Shown piece after piece: positions 1 through 11,644 of a stretch of DNA of 64,000 nt. The notes under the pieces were generated by a model. That model made no database searches, was not told where the DNA came from, and worked only from the letters and a program-made list of their open reading frames with translations. Source of the DNA: Amyloporia xantha (Eukaryota > Basidiomycota > Agaricomycetes > Polyporales > Adustoporiaceae); contig JAYKKR010000021.1 in NCBI GenBank assembly GCA_036971615.1, positions 434,001 through 498,000 on the forward strand, written 5' to 3'. The translations under genes were made by a program, and so were the position numbers. Numbering within the stretch: position 1 is the stretch's first letter; each line of letters starts with the position of its first letter.

Positions 1-1164
1 CACAGCGTAATGCGAGTTTGGCTTCCAGCGTCGGTCATGCGCCAGGTGCACCCGGGACTTGTAGAGGACTTCGAGGCCGCAGAGGAGGCTAAGCGCGGGA
101 AGAAGAACGCAGCGGGGAAGCGTAAAAAGAACAGGGAAGAGGACAATGTTGAAAGGGGCACCGACTCTGATGCCGGAGGCTCTCGTGTGAGACCTACAAA
201 GAGACAGGCTAGGAAGCCAGCCGATCATGTCGGAGAGCCGGAGGGCCTCCCCAGCCGTGACCCGGAGGCCGAATCAAACCCTGCCAGCAGAAATCATACA
301 GCTATTCCAGAAATCAGCATATTAGCAGAGTCGTCCTTGCCACTTCGAAAGTGTGGCTTCTTATTCACATTTCCGGATCCCGACGATGACGACCAGGTTA
401 TCACCGACGATGACGACCAGACTGCTGTGCTCAGTGCAGGTGAAGCTTTGGGACACCATGCTGAGGATGACAGTGCTCCGGTAGATCCTCCCTTGGCTCG
501 ATACGCGAAGAGCAAGGGAAAGTCGAGAGCAACTACGAGGCGTTCATCCGCCACATCTGCGCTTGCAGACGACATGTCTCTGGGCGATGATGACTGGGAG
601 GAGGCAGGTCCGCCTGACAAGTACGCCGTGTTCATGGATCGTATCTTAGGCGTTATTCCTGGACCGATCAAGGGCAAGAAAGCATCTGCGAAATCAAAGA
701 GACAGAGAGCTTCAGGATCGGCGAATCACGCGGGATCTAGCCGTGCTTCTACGAAACGAAGGAAGACGATGCATGGCGGTATAGAGGCCGCTGAATTCCC
801 TCCGCTCCCGCCACTGGATCGTGCAAGTCATGTAGCGTCATATCCAACTGTCGGGGTGTCGGACTACCTGCCACCGCGAATATCTACCCCTCTTCGAGAC
901 AGCTCACCTGTGGCTGCCCCGTTTCCGTTCCCTTCACCTTTGGTACGTCCCTCTCAGAGCATTCCTTGGGGCGCGGGAAAGGCTAGCGACTCCGACATCA
1001 TTGAAATCGACAGTGACCCAGAAGATATAGCTTCGTCAGCCAAGTTCACTGCTTCACGGAAACGCTACCTCCCGATGACCGAACCATCCTCTTCGCAAGA
1101 TAGCGCACTGAGCTTTGGAGGGTTTCTTGAGGATGCAGATATCATTATTGATCTTACTAGGTGA
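1..1164 (+). CDS. C-terminal exon of a nuclear protein, possibly GEN1-like Holliday junction resolvase (5' partial)
   Basis: The frame is open from base 1, so the gene starts outside the window; the ATG at 10 is probably internal. The visible ~385 residues begin with a compact basic segment (VWLPASVMRQVHPGLVEDFE). This resembles the segment that follows the nuclease core in fungal GEN1/XPG-like proteins, but that is recalled similarity and not proof. The rest is low-complexity: Lys/Arg-rich stretches (KRGKKNAAGKRKKN, KGKKASAKSKRQR, STKRRKT) that look like nuclear localisation signals, acidic DPDDDD and DDDD runs, and a C-terminus with the acidic/hydrophobic motifs DIIEIDSDPED and DADIIIDLTR that could be SUMO-interacting. 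No catalytic residues are visible here. It could be another chromatin or repair protein. Confidence 0.5.
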   Translation, partial: HSVMRVWLPASVMRQVHPGLVEDFEAAEEAKRGKKNAAGKRKKNREEDNVERGTDSDAGGSRVRPTKRQARKPADHVGEPEGLPSRDPEAESNPASRNHTAIPEISILAESSLPLRKCGFLFTFPDPDDDDQVITDDDDQTAVLSAGEALGHHAEDDSAPVDPPLARYAKSKGKSRATTRRSSATSALADDMSLGDDDWEEAGPPDKYAVFMDRILGVIPGPIKGKKASAKSKRQRASGSANHAGSSRASTKRRKTMHGGIEAAEFPPLPPLDRASHVASYPTVGVSDYLPPRISTPLRDSSPVAAPFPFPSPLVRPSQSIPWGAGKASDSDIIEIDSDPEDIASSAKFTASRKRYLPMTEPSSSQDSALSFGGFLEDADIIIDLTR

Positions 1165-1488
1165 TTGGCAACGTGTTCGAGGAGTACAATTTCGGCACCT
1201 GAGGGTGTCTGCGTTACAATATGCTCAGCTAGTCATCATATATTCCCATCTATCGTCTCATTGATATGTATCCCTTATTCTAGTTGTGCGTCTTGTATCC
1301 GCTGAATACGTACCACTTGTCATTCGACGTTCTTGTAGCTTAGCGGCAACGTTAAACATTTATAATCGTAGCTGGATAACTCAGCGGCGGCCCAGTGCCT
1401 GCATATGATACACATCGTACGTCCGTAACATCGACTTGGGCAAAGCCTGTTACCATTTATTAAGTACTAAGTTTGCTCCACGAACAAA

Positions 1489-1571
1489 GGTCCTATAGCT
1501 CAGTGGTAGAGCATACGATTGCAGCGCTGCGCTATAATCGTGTTGTCGCGTGTTCGAACCACGCTGGGACC
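1489..1571 (+). tRNA. tRNA-Cys (GCA) with a short intron
   Basis: A full cloverleaf folds. The acceptor GGTCCTA pairs with TGGGACC, the D-arm is GCTC-AGTGGTA-GAGC, the anticodon stem is TACGA/TCGTG, and the T-arm is GCGTG-TTCGAAC-CACGC. The anticodon GCA follows TT in the loop. About 12 extra bases lie 3' of the anticodon at the canonical intron position. The D-arm and GTTCGAACC supply internal Pol III A and B boxes, and TTTTT at 1577-1581 is a Pol III terminator. The exact intron edges depend on which base is position 37. Confidence 0.9.
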
Positions 1572-1918
1572 TCTGCTTTTTACCAGGCAGTCTTCGAAAG
1601 TGATTGTCACTCTACCCGGGGCGATCTGTACAGCAAATCGTCAATATTACTTATGAGAATACCCCACGTCTTCTAACCGTCCATCTCTCACCCTCAAAGG
1701 GCGCTATTTCAGGCCTGTGCATGCGTAGCGTAGACAAACGTCGGCATTCCACACTGCACATGTTTTCTGCTGATAGCCAGCGGTTTTGAAATAGTGATCA
1801 GACTGAATCGTCTCCCTGTATATGTATATCGTCGAATTGAAGATAATTTATTACATGATGACGACAAGAACCTGATTTCATCCCATTCCTTTAGTCCATG
1901 CATATATTCATTACGTCT
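1572..1918. other. Short intergenic spacer
   Basis: Between the tRNA and the 3' end of the first S53 gene. Apart from the Pol III terminator I see no gene or repeat. Confidence 0.6.
1577..1581 (+). terminator. Pol III terminator of tRNA-Cys
   Basis: A run of five T residues starts six bases after the tRNA 3' end. Confidence 0.7.
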
Positions 1919-4035
1919 CTATAATCCAGCCGCCGCTCTTAGGCTCGTATAGTCAGGGGTACCAAGCCCGGTAACCTATATGTACACGCATCAGCCGTCG
2001 GCAGTAGAATCACCAAAAAGTGTGAAGGAGGAATACATACGGGATCCCAGCCATTGGTGGCAGAGAAACCATCAGAAAAACATCCTGGATTATCACCGGA
2101 GGTGACATCATTCAACGCAGAGGCAGCTGTTGAGTACAGCCAGGGGTTCAAAAAGCCCAGCGTCGACTTCCCGGCGGCAATAAGCTCGTCATTGAGCAGT
2201 GCAATCACCGACGCGAACGTCGGGCTGGCACAGCTGGTGCCACTTACGCTCTCGGAATCTTGGTCCAAGATAATCACGAAGTTCTCGCCTTGTGCGGACA
2301 CATCGGGATATCCCCGCCCTGACGCATTGTATCTCCCCGAGTAGGTGTCTCCGAGGTACGACAGGTAACCGGAAACAGCTGACTTTTGGTACGAGGGAAT
2401 GCCCCAGTAGTTGGAGAATCCTCCGGCGGAAAAGTCTGCAGCGGTCTCAGGGCTGATACCCGTAGTGGCGCCAACTGAGGTCAGGCTTCATGAGGTAAAG
2501 TAATCAGCATGATATCCATGACTTCCAGGGAGTTGAATACGCACTAAGGACAGCCGGAAGGGAATGTAGGCACGAAATCATAGCAAAAGAGGTTGTCTTG
2601 AGGTCCAGAAACTCCACCATCGCCAGAAGCGAAAAGTATGGAAACACCACGCGCTCCCAACTGAGCATAGGCGTTGCAGAGATTGCTATACGAGTTTTCA
2701 TATGATTGGCATCCAAGGTAGAAGCGTGGGGGAAGAAAGAACTGACTATGCCAGTGCCACAGGAACGTCAGACTCCTGTGAACCATAACTTGTCGTCAAA
2801 ACTTGCGGCGGAGAATCCTGATCGAGCAAGTAGTTGATGATGTCCAAGAAGCCATCAAGGTCACCGTCGTTGTTGTTCTCCCCGACTGAGATGAAAACAA
2901 CTGGCACGTCCGTTGCAAGTCCTACCGTGTATTGTGTGTCCAGGTTCTGAAGAGACAATCGGTCAGTGATGATGATAGATTCTACGACGTATACTCATAC
3001 CGCTTCGTCACCAGCATCTGAGCCATCCTGAGGGTCGGAGCCACCGTCAAGTGTCTCTACTGTAAAGGTGGTCGTGTCAGACATGTCGGTACGATATGTC
3101 TCTAAGAAGGTCTGAGGCTCTCGTTTAGTGTCATAGTAAGAGAAGTCATGGTGGTACACTGACCTGAAGATCGGCCTGATTCGCATACTGATCATCGAAC
3201 CCACTGACTCCCAAGACATTCGACGATTGTGTGGCAGGCGTAGAGGGTATGTTGTAAAGCGATTGCAAACATGATGGCGTGATGGTGTCAGCGCAGGACG
3301 AATCCACGTCTGCAGCACCGGTGCTCTTAGCACGCTTGGCAGGAGAAGATACTGATCTGAAGGCGGGTAACCTGGGTCTGTAGTTCGGAAAGCTACATCC
3401 AGCAATGCTCTCTAGTCAAACAACTTCTGCAGTGAGTCACGCTGAGCACTAACGTGGTAGTTGGGTACACAATTTCCAGGTGCCCGGTCAAGTCCTCTGG
3501 TATGGAGTACGACAAAGTCCGGATGGTCTGCTTTCCAGTGCCCTCATGCACGAATACGCTGTAGTCGGCGTCGAAGAGCTCATTCGCTTCGCTCACTGAA
3601 GCTTCGAATCCTAGCCAGTCGCCCGCGGGCGTTATTGTTGTCGTAGTTATGCCATTCTCATACAACCATGCATTCACTGCAGAAATGGTCTCCGGTGTAG
3701 GAGCAACGTATTGTGCGGCCTAAGAATGTCAGATGCTCAGACGAATTTCGAGACCGGTGGATTTCGGGACATACTTCGTCCTTGGTCAGGTGCTGGCCAT
3801 AATTGGGGCTCGACGGAGTGCTAATGTCATAGAGAGCCTCTTCTAGTCCAGCAGGATTGCTCTGTGCCATGGCAATACGGAGACTGAGCACAGTATCCGG
3901 AGATGCAGGTCCAACAAGAGTGAATCCAGAGGGAGCACCGTCTATACGGGCGTGTTCACGCATCACGCGACCTGTAGACCCTCCTATCCAGGAGGATAGG
4001 AACCACACAGCCTTGTAGAGGGAGCTGTACACCAT
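1919..4035 (-). CDS. Sedolisin (S53) serine-carboxyl endo/tripeptidyl peptidase, copy A
   Basis: Eight exons: 4035-3775, 3719-3454, 3356-3164, 3111-3001, 2946-2747, 2685-2545, 2485-2041 and 1975-1919, giving 557 aa. All boundaries are GT..AG and match the two downstream paralogues in position and phase. Residues 1-~180 are a Pro-kumamolisin-type propeptide; the rest is the acid-active S53 catalytic domain. Expected catalytic residues are present: Glu276 and Asp280 in EANLD, oxyanion Asp366 in ASGDGG, and the nucleophile Ser475 in SGTSCASP. The N-terminus (MVYSSLYKAVWFLSSWIGG) is a weaker signal peptide than in copies B and C and is not homologous to theirs, but it is homologous to the copy at 63.9 kb. 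It is probably secreted and self-activated at low pH. A TATA box lies 62 bp upstream. Confidence 0.93.
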
Positions 4036-4096
4036 TTCGAGCAAGAGTGAAATGCCTGGATGATGGCAGAGCAGTGGACGGCTAGAGGGAACGTCA

Positions 4097-4103
4097 TTAT
4101 ATA
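4097..4103 (-). promoter_or_regulatory. TATA box of S53 copy A
   Basis: TATATAA on the minus strand, 62 bp before the ATG. It sits inside GTCTCAGTATATAATG, shared with the promoter of the S53 copy at 63.83 kb; all four S53 genes have TATATAA 56-70 bp upstream of the ATG. Confidence 0.65.
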
Positions 4104-5502
4104 CTGAGACTCGGGAAGTACTGGGAGGCGAAAGTACAGATGAGGTACACAGAGCGATGATAAGCAAGCACTGAAGCCGGGAAGGAGATTAACAGAGCCT
4201 TGTTGTCTGCAGCCGGGCCCGCGTAACAAAGCAGCTAGTCTGACATGTCGAGCATGTGCCGGTGCTTCGCGGTCGTGTGCATGGAATCAGTGCCAGATAT
4301 CTTCCCTGGAACACATGAGCGAGACCAAGATAAGTGCGCCTAGGAAACCGAGGCACCCCTATTTGTTCAACGTCTCGCCGTAAGAGGTTGAATCGGAGCT
4401 GCTGCCGGAGTGATTTCGTATCGGAGCGTATCAATCAGAAGGGATGAGCGTGATAGATGCCACAAAGCCTTCGGTCAGGCCAATCCTAATTATATCATAC
4501 GACTCATACACCCCCGAGAAGAGATCGTTTCGTTCCACTGTTGGAATATGTTGGCCGTTGGCCGCACCTTATCTCCGCGAGGGCGGTCTCTGACTGGGAA
4601 CAGTACTTGCAGGTTCTGAAGGAAAACCTCGTATCTGGTGGGAAAGCGGTAAGAGGCTTGGACGATAGCGAGTAGAACTGAGATTCACCGCATCGGATGC
4701 ATATGAGTCAGTGCTCAGGCTGCAACTTTATAAGAAGATTAGGTCTATACAAGGCCTGAGGCCTGGAGCTCGAGCTGGGTATTCGATGTGAGCCTTGAGG
4801 TGACACCAGGGTCAACAGATTCAAAATTACGTTGTCCAAGTTACATCGGTGGGACTCAGTCGGGTAGGCATTGCAGGGCATACCCCAAAATTCCGCCCAG
4901 AATGTGAAGAAGGCCTAACCAGCATATCAAAGAAAGCCAGAAGTGCTCATTTCGATCCCGAAAAACGGACCGTCTGCAAACCCCGACAAGTAATCACGTG
5001 CACTGGCCTGAAGTGAGCTGCATGAATTGGTTTGACAGCAATCTGCAAAACGATAGGCCACCGCCAGGTTTCACAAAACATGCACGTGAGAGCGGTCCGG
5101 GGAGCTGTAGGCTCTAGTACAGCGGACTATGGAGCTCTTGCCGAGAATCATTTATACGGCATTTCTATTTATGGGACACAGATATCTGTTTTTGGAGTAA
5201 ATTCGGAGCAAAAGGCTAGCTATTGGAGTCGGTACGTTGATGGTGGCGCCAGACGACATTGAAGCCCTCCCGGGGGTGTCACATGCTCGGTTGTTTTTCC
5301 CTGAGCAATGGCCTATCGTTTTGCAGATTGCTGGAAGAGTTGCGAAACCACACGTCGTTCAAATCAGCCATTCGCGCCGCCGGACATATACACAATGGAT
5401 GTATCAATACATTGATCCCTCTGCACCACAATGCCCTTTCCCGATGAATATGAGAGATTTCGGTCTTCTACCTAAATACCAATATTAACGTGGCCAAGGG
5501 CC
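4104..5502. other. Intergenic region between S53 copies A and B
   Basis: About 1.4 kb containing upstream sequence of copy A and the 3' flank of copy B. Short open frames on both strands have no recognisable product or splice-joined continuation. Confidence 0.55.
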
Positions 5503-7592
5503 TCATAGCCCTGCTGCACTCTTCAACTTGGCATAGTTGGGTGTACCGAGACCGGTGACCTACATGACGAGCGCCGTCAATACATGTCTCAAACTGTGCC
5601 TCTCAGGATGATGAAGGCGTACCGGGTCCCAGCCCGTGGTGGCATAGAAGCCGTCAGTGTTGCATCCCGGATTGTTTCCAGATGTGATATCCGTGAACGC
5701 CGAAGAGGCTGTCGAGTACAGCCAAGGATTCAGGAATCCCAGGGGCGAGTCTCCCGCAGCGATGAGCTCGTCATTGAGGAGAGCGATGATGGAAGCGAAC
5801 GTGGGACTCGCGCAACTCGTCCCGCTAACCGTCGTAAAGCTACCCTCATAAGCTATCTCGAAATTCTCGGCCTGAGTGGAAACATCAGGGAACCCACGTC
5901 CAGAGGCATTGTACAAGCCGGAGTTCGTGTCACCAAGATATGTCAAATAGGCAGAAACTGCAGAGTCCTGGTACGAAGGCCTACTCCAGTAGTTGGAGAA
6001 TCCGCCGCCGGAGAAATAGACACCCGTTTCAGGGTTGATGCCCGTAGTTCCACCAACAGATGTCATGCTGTATACCGAGGTAAGTTGTAGAAGTGCCAAA
6101 CGATCTTTGATACCCACTACGGACAGCCGGATGGGAATTCGGGCACAAAAGTCGTGCACGACTCGCTTTGGACTCCTGACACACCACCGTCACCAGAAGC
6201 AAAAAGCAGTGAGACGCCGCGGGCACCGAGCTGCGCGTACGCATTGCATAAGCTCCTTCAATGACAGCGCCATCAGCGTATGATCAAGAATCGTGCGAAG
6301 ACAGCTTACTCTGCCATGGCAATAGGAACGTCGGGCTCATAGCCTCCGTAGCTGGTCGTCAGTACTTGTGGAGGTGAGTCCTCGTTGAGCAAGTAGTTGA
6401 TTGTGTCCAGGAAGCCACTCAAATCGCCGTCATTGTTGTCTTCTCCCACAGAGATGAAGATGACCGGTACATCTGTGGCTATGCCCACTGTGTACTGTGT
6501 GTCGAGATCCTGGAAATTCGTCGTGATGAGATTCGATAATCAATATGAGCAAGCTAAGACTTACGGCTTCCAAACCGGCGTCATCGAGATCCTGTGGATC
6601 CGAACCGCCATCAAGGGTCTGCACGGTGAAAGTGGTAGAGTCTGACATGTCTGTACGATATGTGCCTAAGAACATCTGAACAAGTTTCTTCAATAGGCAA
6701 GAACGCCAATGCTCCAGCCAATTCACAAACCTGAAGATCCGCCATATTGGCCCAATTGTCACCATAGCCAGTAACCCCCAACTGGTTAGAGGACTCCGTG
6801 GCGGGTGTCGTGGGTATCCCATACAAAGACTGTAAGCATGAAGGAGTAATGGTATCATTGCAAGATGACGCCACGTCCGCGTCTCTCCGTCCGAATTGAC
6901 GCTGGGGTGACTTGACAGAGAACGCCGGTTGAATCCTATCGGTGTTTGGAAATCTTGGGAATACGAATACAAAGTCTCAAATGGACGTCAGATCAGATCG
7001 GGCTGTCAACATACGTCGTAGTTGGATACACCACGGCGATAGCGCTCTGCAACTCCTGGGGGACTGAGTATGATAACGTTCGCATGGTTTGTTTACCGGT
7101 GCTCTCGTGAGTGTAGATATTGTACTCGGCCGCAAGGAGTTCATTCGCTTTGCTGACAGGAATTTGAAGACCGAGCCAATCCCCCGCCGGTGTTAGCGAA
7201 GTTGTGTTGAGCCCATTTTCTTGCAGCCATGCAGTGACAGCTGACAGAGTCTCAGCTGCAGGAGCAACAAATTGTGCAGCCTAGATATCGTAGATTAGCC
7301 ATGGCCTCTGGATCTATACACAGGTATGACATACCTCAGCCTTGCTCAAATATTGCTTGTAATTAAGGCTGGAAGGAGTGCTAACATCATAGAGCGCCTC
7401 TTCGAGGCCGACGGGGTTACTTTGACTGAGGCCGATACGAAGGTTCAGCGCTGCCTCAGGTGGAGCAGGTCCCGTGAGTGTAAAGCCGGCAGGAGGACTG
7501 TCTCTACGACCATGCAGACGCATATCACGAGACATGGGCTTGCAAAGAGCAAGACTCAATAGAGAAATCAAGAGAAAGACTCTCGAAAGCAT
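5503..7592 (-). CDS. Sedolisin (S53) peptidase, copy B
   Basis: Eight exons: 7592-7335, 7280-7015, 6935-6731, 6675-6565, 6509-6310, 6255-6118, 6067-5623 and 5559-5503, giving 559 aa. The start is fixed by a classical secretory signal, MLSRVFLLISLLSLALCKP, followed by a basic MRLHGRRD and the propeptide. Catalytic residues: Glu279/Asp283 (EADLD), Asp369 (ASGDGG) and Ser477 (SGTSCASP). The protein ends VTGLGTPNYAKLKSAAGL, where the last short exon holds the conserved calcium-site region. Exon lengths are identical to copy A for exons 2, 4, 5, 7 and 8, which shows recent tandem duplication. Propeptide cleavage should occur in the variable linker encoded at the exon 2/3 junction. Confidence 0.94.
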
Positions 7593-7658
7593 GATACCAG
7601 CAGAAGCACCGAGGAAAGAGTCGCAATGCTCTGCAGAGGCATTGTCGAAAGAGGAGAC

Positions 7659-7665
7659 TTATATA
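7659..7665 (-). promoter_or_regulatory. TATA box of S53 copy B
   Basis: TATATAA on the minus strand, 67 bp upstream of the ATG at 7592. Confidence 0.6.
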
Positions 7666-8269
7666 GCGTTCGATCAGGATTGATTTCGAAGAGATTGTAA
7701 GTGCAGTGCCAGATAGATAAGCAAACAGTACGCATGCATGTTGGGAAGCACGTCGATGAAACGGGTCCTAGATTCTACGGAAGAAACGATTCACCGGGCA
7801 GCCGTGGCATTCATCTTCGTGCAGACGGTGAGGAATAGTACACGAGTCTCTGAAGCGCATGGCCGAAGGAAATCGCGGGTGGAAGAGTACCCAAAGGGAC
7901 ATCAATACCAAGCATATGACGTCGCCGTCTGAGAAAGAGTTATTGATATATCAGATTAGGACTGTCCTTCCGAAAGGAAAATCACTCATCTGACCGATGA
8001 TAATGACTTTCTAGCATGCTTACAATGCCGATGCAATGTGAGCGTCGTTTGATTATCATGTTTTGAAGGCGCATGCGGACTCAGCTCTCCGCCGGCGACA
8101 TCAAATTGAATGCATAACGAACTTGGATGCAGTCAGCTGAGATCATAACTCGGTATTAACCGGTGTGAATCGTAATCCACCCTGCAGCACATAATCTCAA
8201 AATGGATCATATTTCCCTAGGAAGTACTGCTTCGGTAACACTCATTACCATCCTTTTCTGAACTACAGG
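7666..8269. other. Intergenic region between S53 copies B and C
   Basis: No coding signal beyond a 64-residue plus-strand frame (7738-7932) that has no recognisable motif. Confidence 0.5.
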
Positions 8270-10363
8270 TCATAAACCCGCCGCAGTCCTCAACTTCGCA
8301 TAGTTCGGTGTGCCAAGGCCAGTAACCTGATGAACCAACAATCAGTACGCGGTGCCCTGATATGGAGAGCGGGACGGCCTACAGGATCCCAGCCCACAGT
8401 GGCGTTGAACCCTTCTGTACCGCACCCTGGATTATTTCCGATAGTGATATCATTCAGTGCCGATGAGGCATTGGAGTACAGCCAGGGATTCAAGAATCCC
8501 AAAGGAGATTTCCCAGCAGCAATGAGCTCATCATTGAGCAGAGAGATGACCGACGCGAAAGTCGGGCTCGAGCAGCTCGTGCCACCCACAAGAATGAACT
8601 CCTGGTCGACGTTTACGGTAAAATTGAGGCCCTGCGTGGCGACATCGGGGAATGCACGACCGGACGCATTGTACAGGCCTGCATAAGTGTCGCCGAGGTA
8701 TTCGAGATACGCAGAGACCGCCGCTTGTTGATATGAGGGTCTGGAGAAATAATTAGAGAATCCTCCAGAAGAGAAGTATGCTCCAGTCTCAGGACTGATC
8801 CCAGTTGTCGAGCCGACATTTGTCATACTATGCGTTGCATGGCCGTCAACTTTGCTGAATTCAAAGATCGGACGAAACTTACTAAGGACAGCCGTCCGGG
8901 AAAGGGACCACAAATTCCGTACAAGTGCTTGACTGTGTCCCTGAAACTCCGCCGTCACCCGACGCGAATAAGACAGAGACGCCACGAGCGCCCAGCTGAG
9001 CGTAGGCATTGCATAGGTTACTGCTCGCCATCAGTACGATAGATACGCAGAAAGGCCGTCACTCACTATGACAAATCTCTCGGGACGTCATCTTCGTTGG
9101 GGCCATAACTAGTTGTGAAGACTTGTGGTGGCGAGTCTTCATTTAACAATAAATCGGCCATATCTAGGAATCCCTCGAGAGCACCGTCATGGTTGTCTTC
9201 TCCAGCCGATATGAAGACAGTCGGGACGTCAGTGGCGAGGCCCACAGTATATTGAATATCGAGATTCTGAAGGGCTATTCAGAATAAGCGACCTGCATAA
9301 ACCATAAAAGGCCTGACCGCTTCAACACCAGCATCAGCTTCATTCTGGTCGTTCGTGCCGCCGTCCAATGTTTGCAAAGTAAATGTTGTCGTGTCCGACA
9401 TGTCTGGACGATACGCCTTTAAAAAGGCCTGTCCAAACCGATCTTAGTGCCCATGTCTGCCCACTACGTCACTCTCGCGGCTCACCTCTAAATCGGCTTT
9501 GTTCGACCATTGATCGTCAAAGCCGGCAACAGCAATCATGTTGGACTTTTGCGTAGCCGGTGTTGTTGGAATGCCATACAGAGATTGTAAGCACGATGGA
9601 GTGATGACGTTTGCACATGACGAATCGACCGCAGTATTTTCAGCTCCTGCAGCGACCCGCGAAGCCTGTGACAGAGAATAGGCCAAAGAGAACGCTGGCA
9701 TCTTAGATCTCCTCGTCGGAAATCTACCAAAGGCGAATGTTTGGCTTCAAGATGGCACTACACGAGTACCTTTGGACGCACGTTGTCGTTGGGTACACTG
9801 CCATAACGTGCCCCTCAACCTCTTGCGGAATCGAATACGACAACGTCCGGACAGTCTGCTTCCCTGTGCTGCTATCAGTGAAGACATAGTATTGCGCATC
9901 GAAGAGTTCGTTTGCTTTGCTGACAGAAACATTGAAACCTAGCCAGTCCCCGGCAGGAGTCAATGTCGTTGCATCGATGCCATTCCCTTGGAGCCATGCA
10001 GTCACAGTAGCCAGGGTCACCGACGAAGGTGCAACATATTGGGCCGCCTAGAAGATTGGTAACACATCAACAAGTATTTCGAAGTAAGAATACGGACGGA
10101 CGAACCTCGGCCTTGCTAAGATATTTACCATAATTAGGGCTAGAAGGAGTGCTGACATCGTACAAAGCTTCCTCGAGTCCGGCCGGGTTACTTTGGGCGA
10201 GGGCAATGCGAAGCTTGAGCATGGAATCGGGAGATGCAGGTCCAGTGGGCGTAAAACCGGTTGGCACAGCCTCTCTACGCCCAAGTACGCGCATAGGGCC
10301 TACCAACGGCTTGCACAGAGCGAGAGAGCAGAGCGAGAATACGAGCAAGCTCAACCTCATCAT
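8270..10363 (-). CDS. Sedolisin (S53) peptidase, copy C
   Basis: Eight exons: 10363-10106, 10047-9782, 9723-9486, 9428-9318, 9266-9067, 9020-8883, 8827-8383 and 8326-8270, giving 570 aa. The signal peptide is MMRLSLLVFSLCSLALCKP. Catalytic residues: Glu290/Asp294 (EANLDIQ), Asp380 (ASGDGG) and Ser488, here in GGTSCSSP, so the residue before GTS is Gly instead of the Ser in copies A and B. Exon 3 is longer than in A and B (238 nt against 193 and 205), giving a longer propeptide-catalytic linker. That linker is the likely activation segment and the most divergent part of the three copies. Secreted and acid-active by family. Confidence 0.94.
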
Positions 10364-10432
10364 GTTGCCGTCTCACGTAGTGCTGTGCTCAGTGTGTGCT
10401 GAAGACTCGAACAGGCACACATTCTTTGCGTA

Positions 10433-10439
10433 TTATATA
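10433..10439 (-). promoter_or_regulatory. TATA box of S53 copy C
   Basis: TATATAA on the minus strand, 70 bp upstream of the ATG at 10363. Confidence 0.6.
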
Positions 10440-11644
10440 GTATACGCGCAAGATGGATAGCAAAGATAGGTGATCCACAAATCGGGTTCATAATGAACCT
10501 CGACGGATCCCATTCTCATTTGATCCTCGGGCCCCATGTGAGCGGCTCATTCAATGGAACAGACCTACCATGTTCGCTCACCGCGACATGCTGTAAGCCG
10601 AAGAGGAAGCGATATGCACATGGCATAGTGTGAGAGAATTTGCCCCCACACACAATTACAATCGAGGACGGTAACGTCCTGATCGTGTGCTGAATTGACG
10701 CACAGGAACACCGTTACCCAAGAGTAGCCATCCTAGGCTGCCAGGGGAAAGATCACAATAACAAGATAGCAGTGTTGGTGCCCAGAGAATTGAAAAGAAA
10801 TTCAGCCTTGCTCACGCACCAAGCATATGCGATAATTGTCGGATAGAATGACAACGACGTCGCCGCGTCTTGCTGCGTTTGAAACAGTCTGTTGACGACG
10901 AGGAACCCTGGGATTAAGAGCACGAACAGAGGACCAATGGCCCATGGGAACGATACATGGTAGTACCGTAACACCCAGCGCAATGGCATGCAACGAACGA
11001 AATGAGACACGTGGCTACCAATCGCCTCGGTATTATCCGGTTCGAAAGTGGCTAAAGTGGCCGGACTCCGCTATTCGCTACGACGCCCTTTTCTGCTGTG
11101 TCTCGCTGTCTGACACTGTTTTCATGATCAGAATTCTATATTTCTGTATTGACAACGTTCAGGAGGTTCTTTCGAATTGACAACTTCGGAATCGCCACTA
11201 TTGATGCCCAGAATACTGTACAGTCGGTACGTTAACGACCATTGTGATTCTAAATACAAATTGGTACTGTACGCTTTGTGAGTCCCTACAATAGTCCTCG
11301 TAAATTTTCACTAACTAATCGAAGGATATCCACAAGATCGACACAGTAAATAAACATGTTTCGGTAAGATATGTAACCAAAGCAAGCAAGAGAATGAGTA
11401 CAGTAACAAGCAATGAAGCAGTCCCGCGTGTTTGGGCCTGGGTACACCGTGAGACGGATCAACACATTAAAAGAGGGTAATCATGAAGGATATGTCTTTG
11501 AAAGAGGGATATCAACGACAGAAATCAGAGCACGGGGGGAGTGGTTGGTGGTGACGGTGAAAAGTGAGTGTATGCCCATACCACGACCGTCATGAGTCAG
11601 TTGATTGAAGAGCAGTATCGTCGAGTTGGAGATGTGTACACAGC
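10440..11644. other. Intergenic region, no gene seen
   Basis: About 1.2 kb between the S53 array and the 3' end of the AspRS fusion. AT-rich around 11.1-11.4 kb. No gene-like exon chain on either strand. Confidence 0.55.

Noticed and set aside
5584..6090. 168-codon plus-strand frame
   Set aside because: Antisense shadow of exon 7 of S53 copy B.
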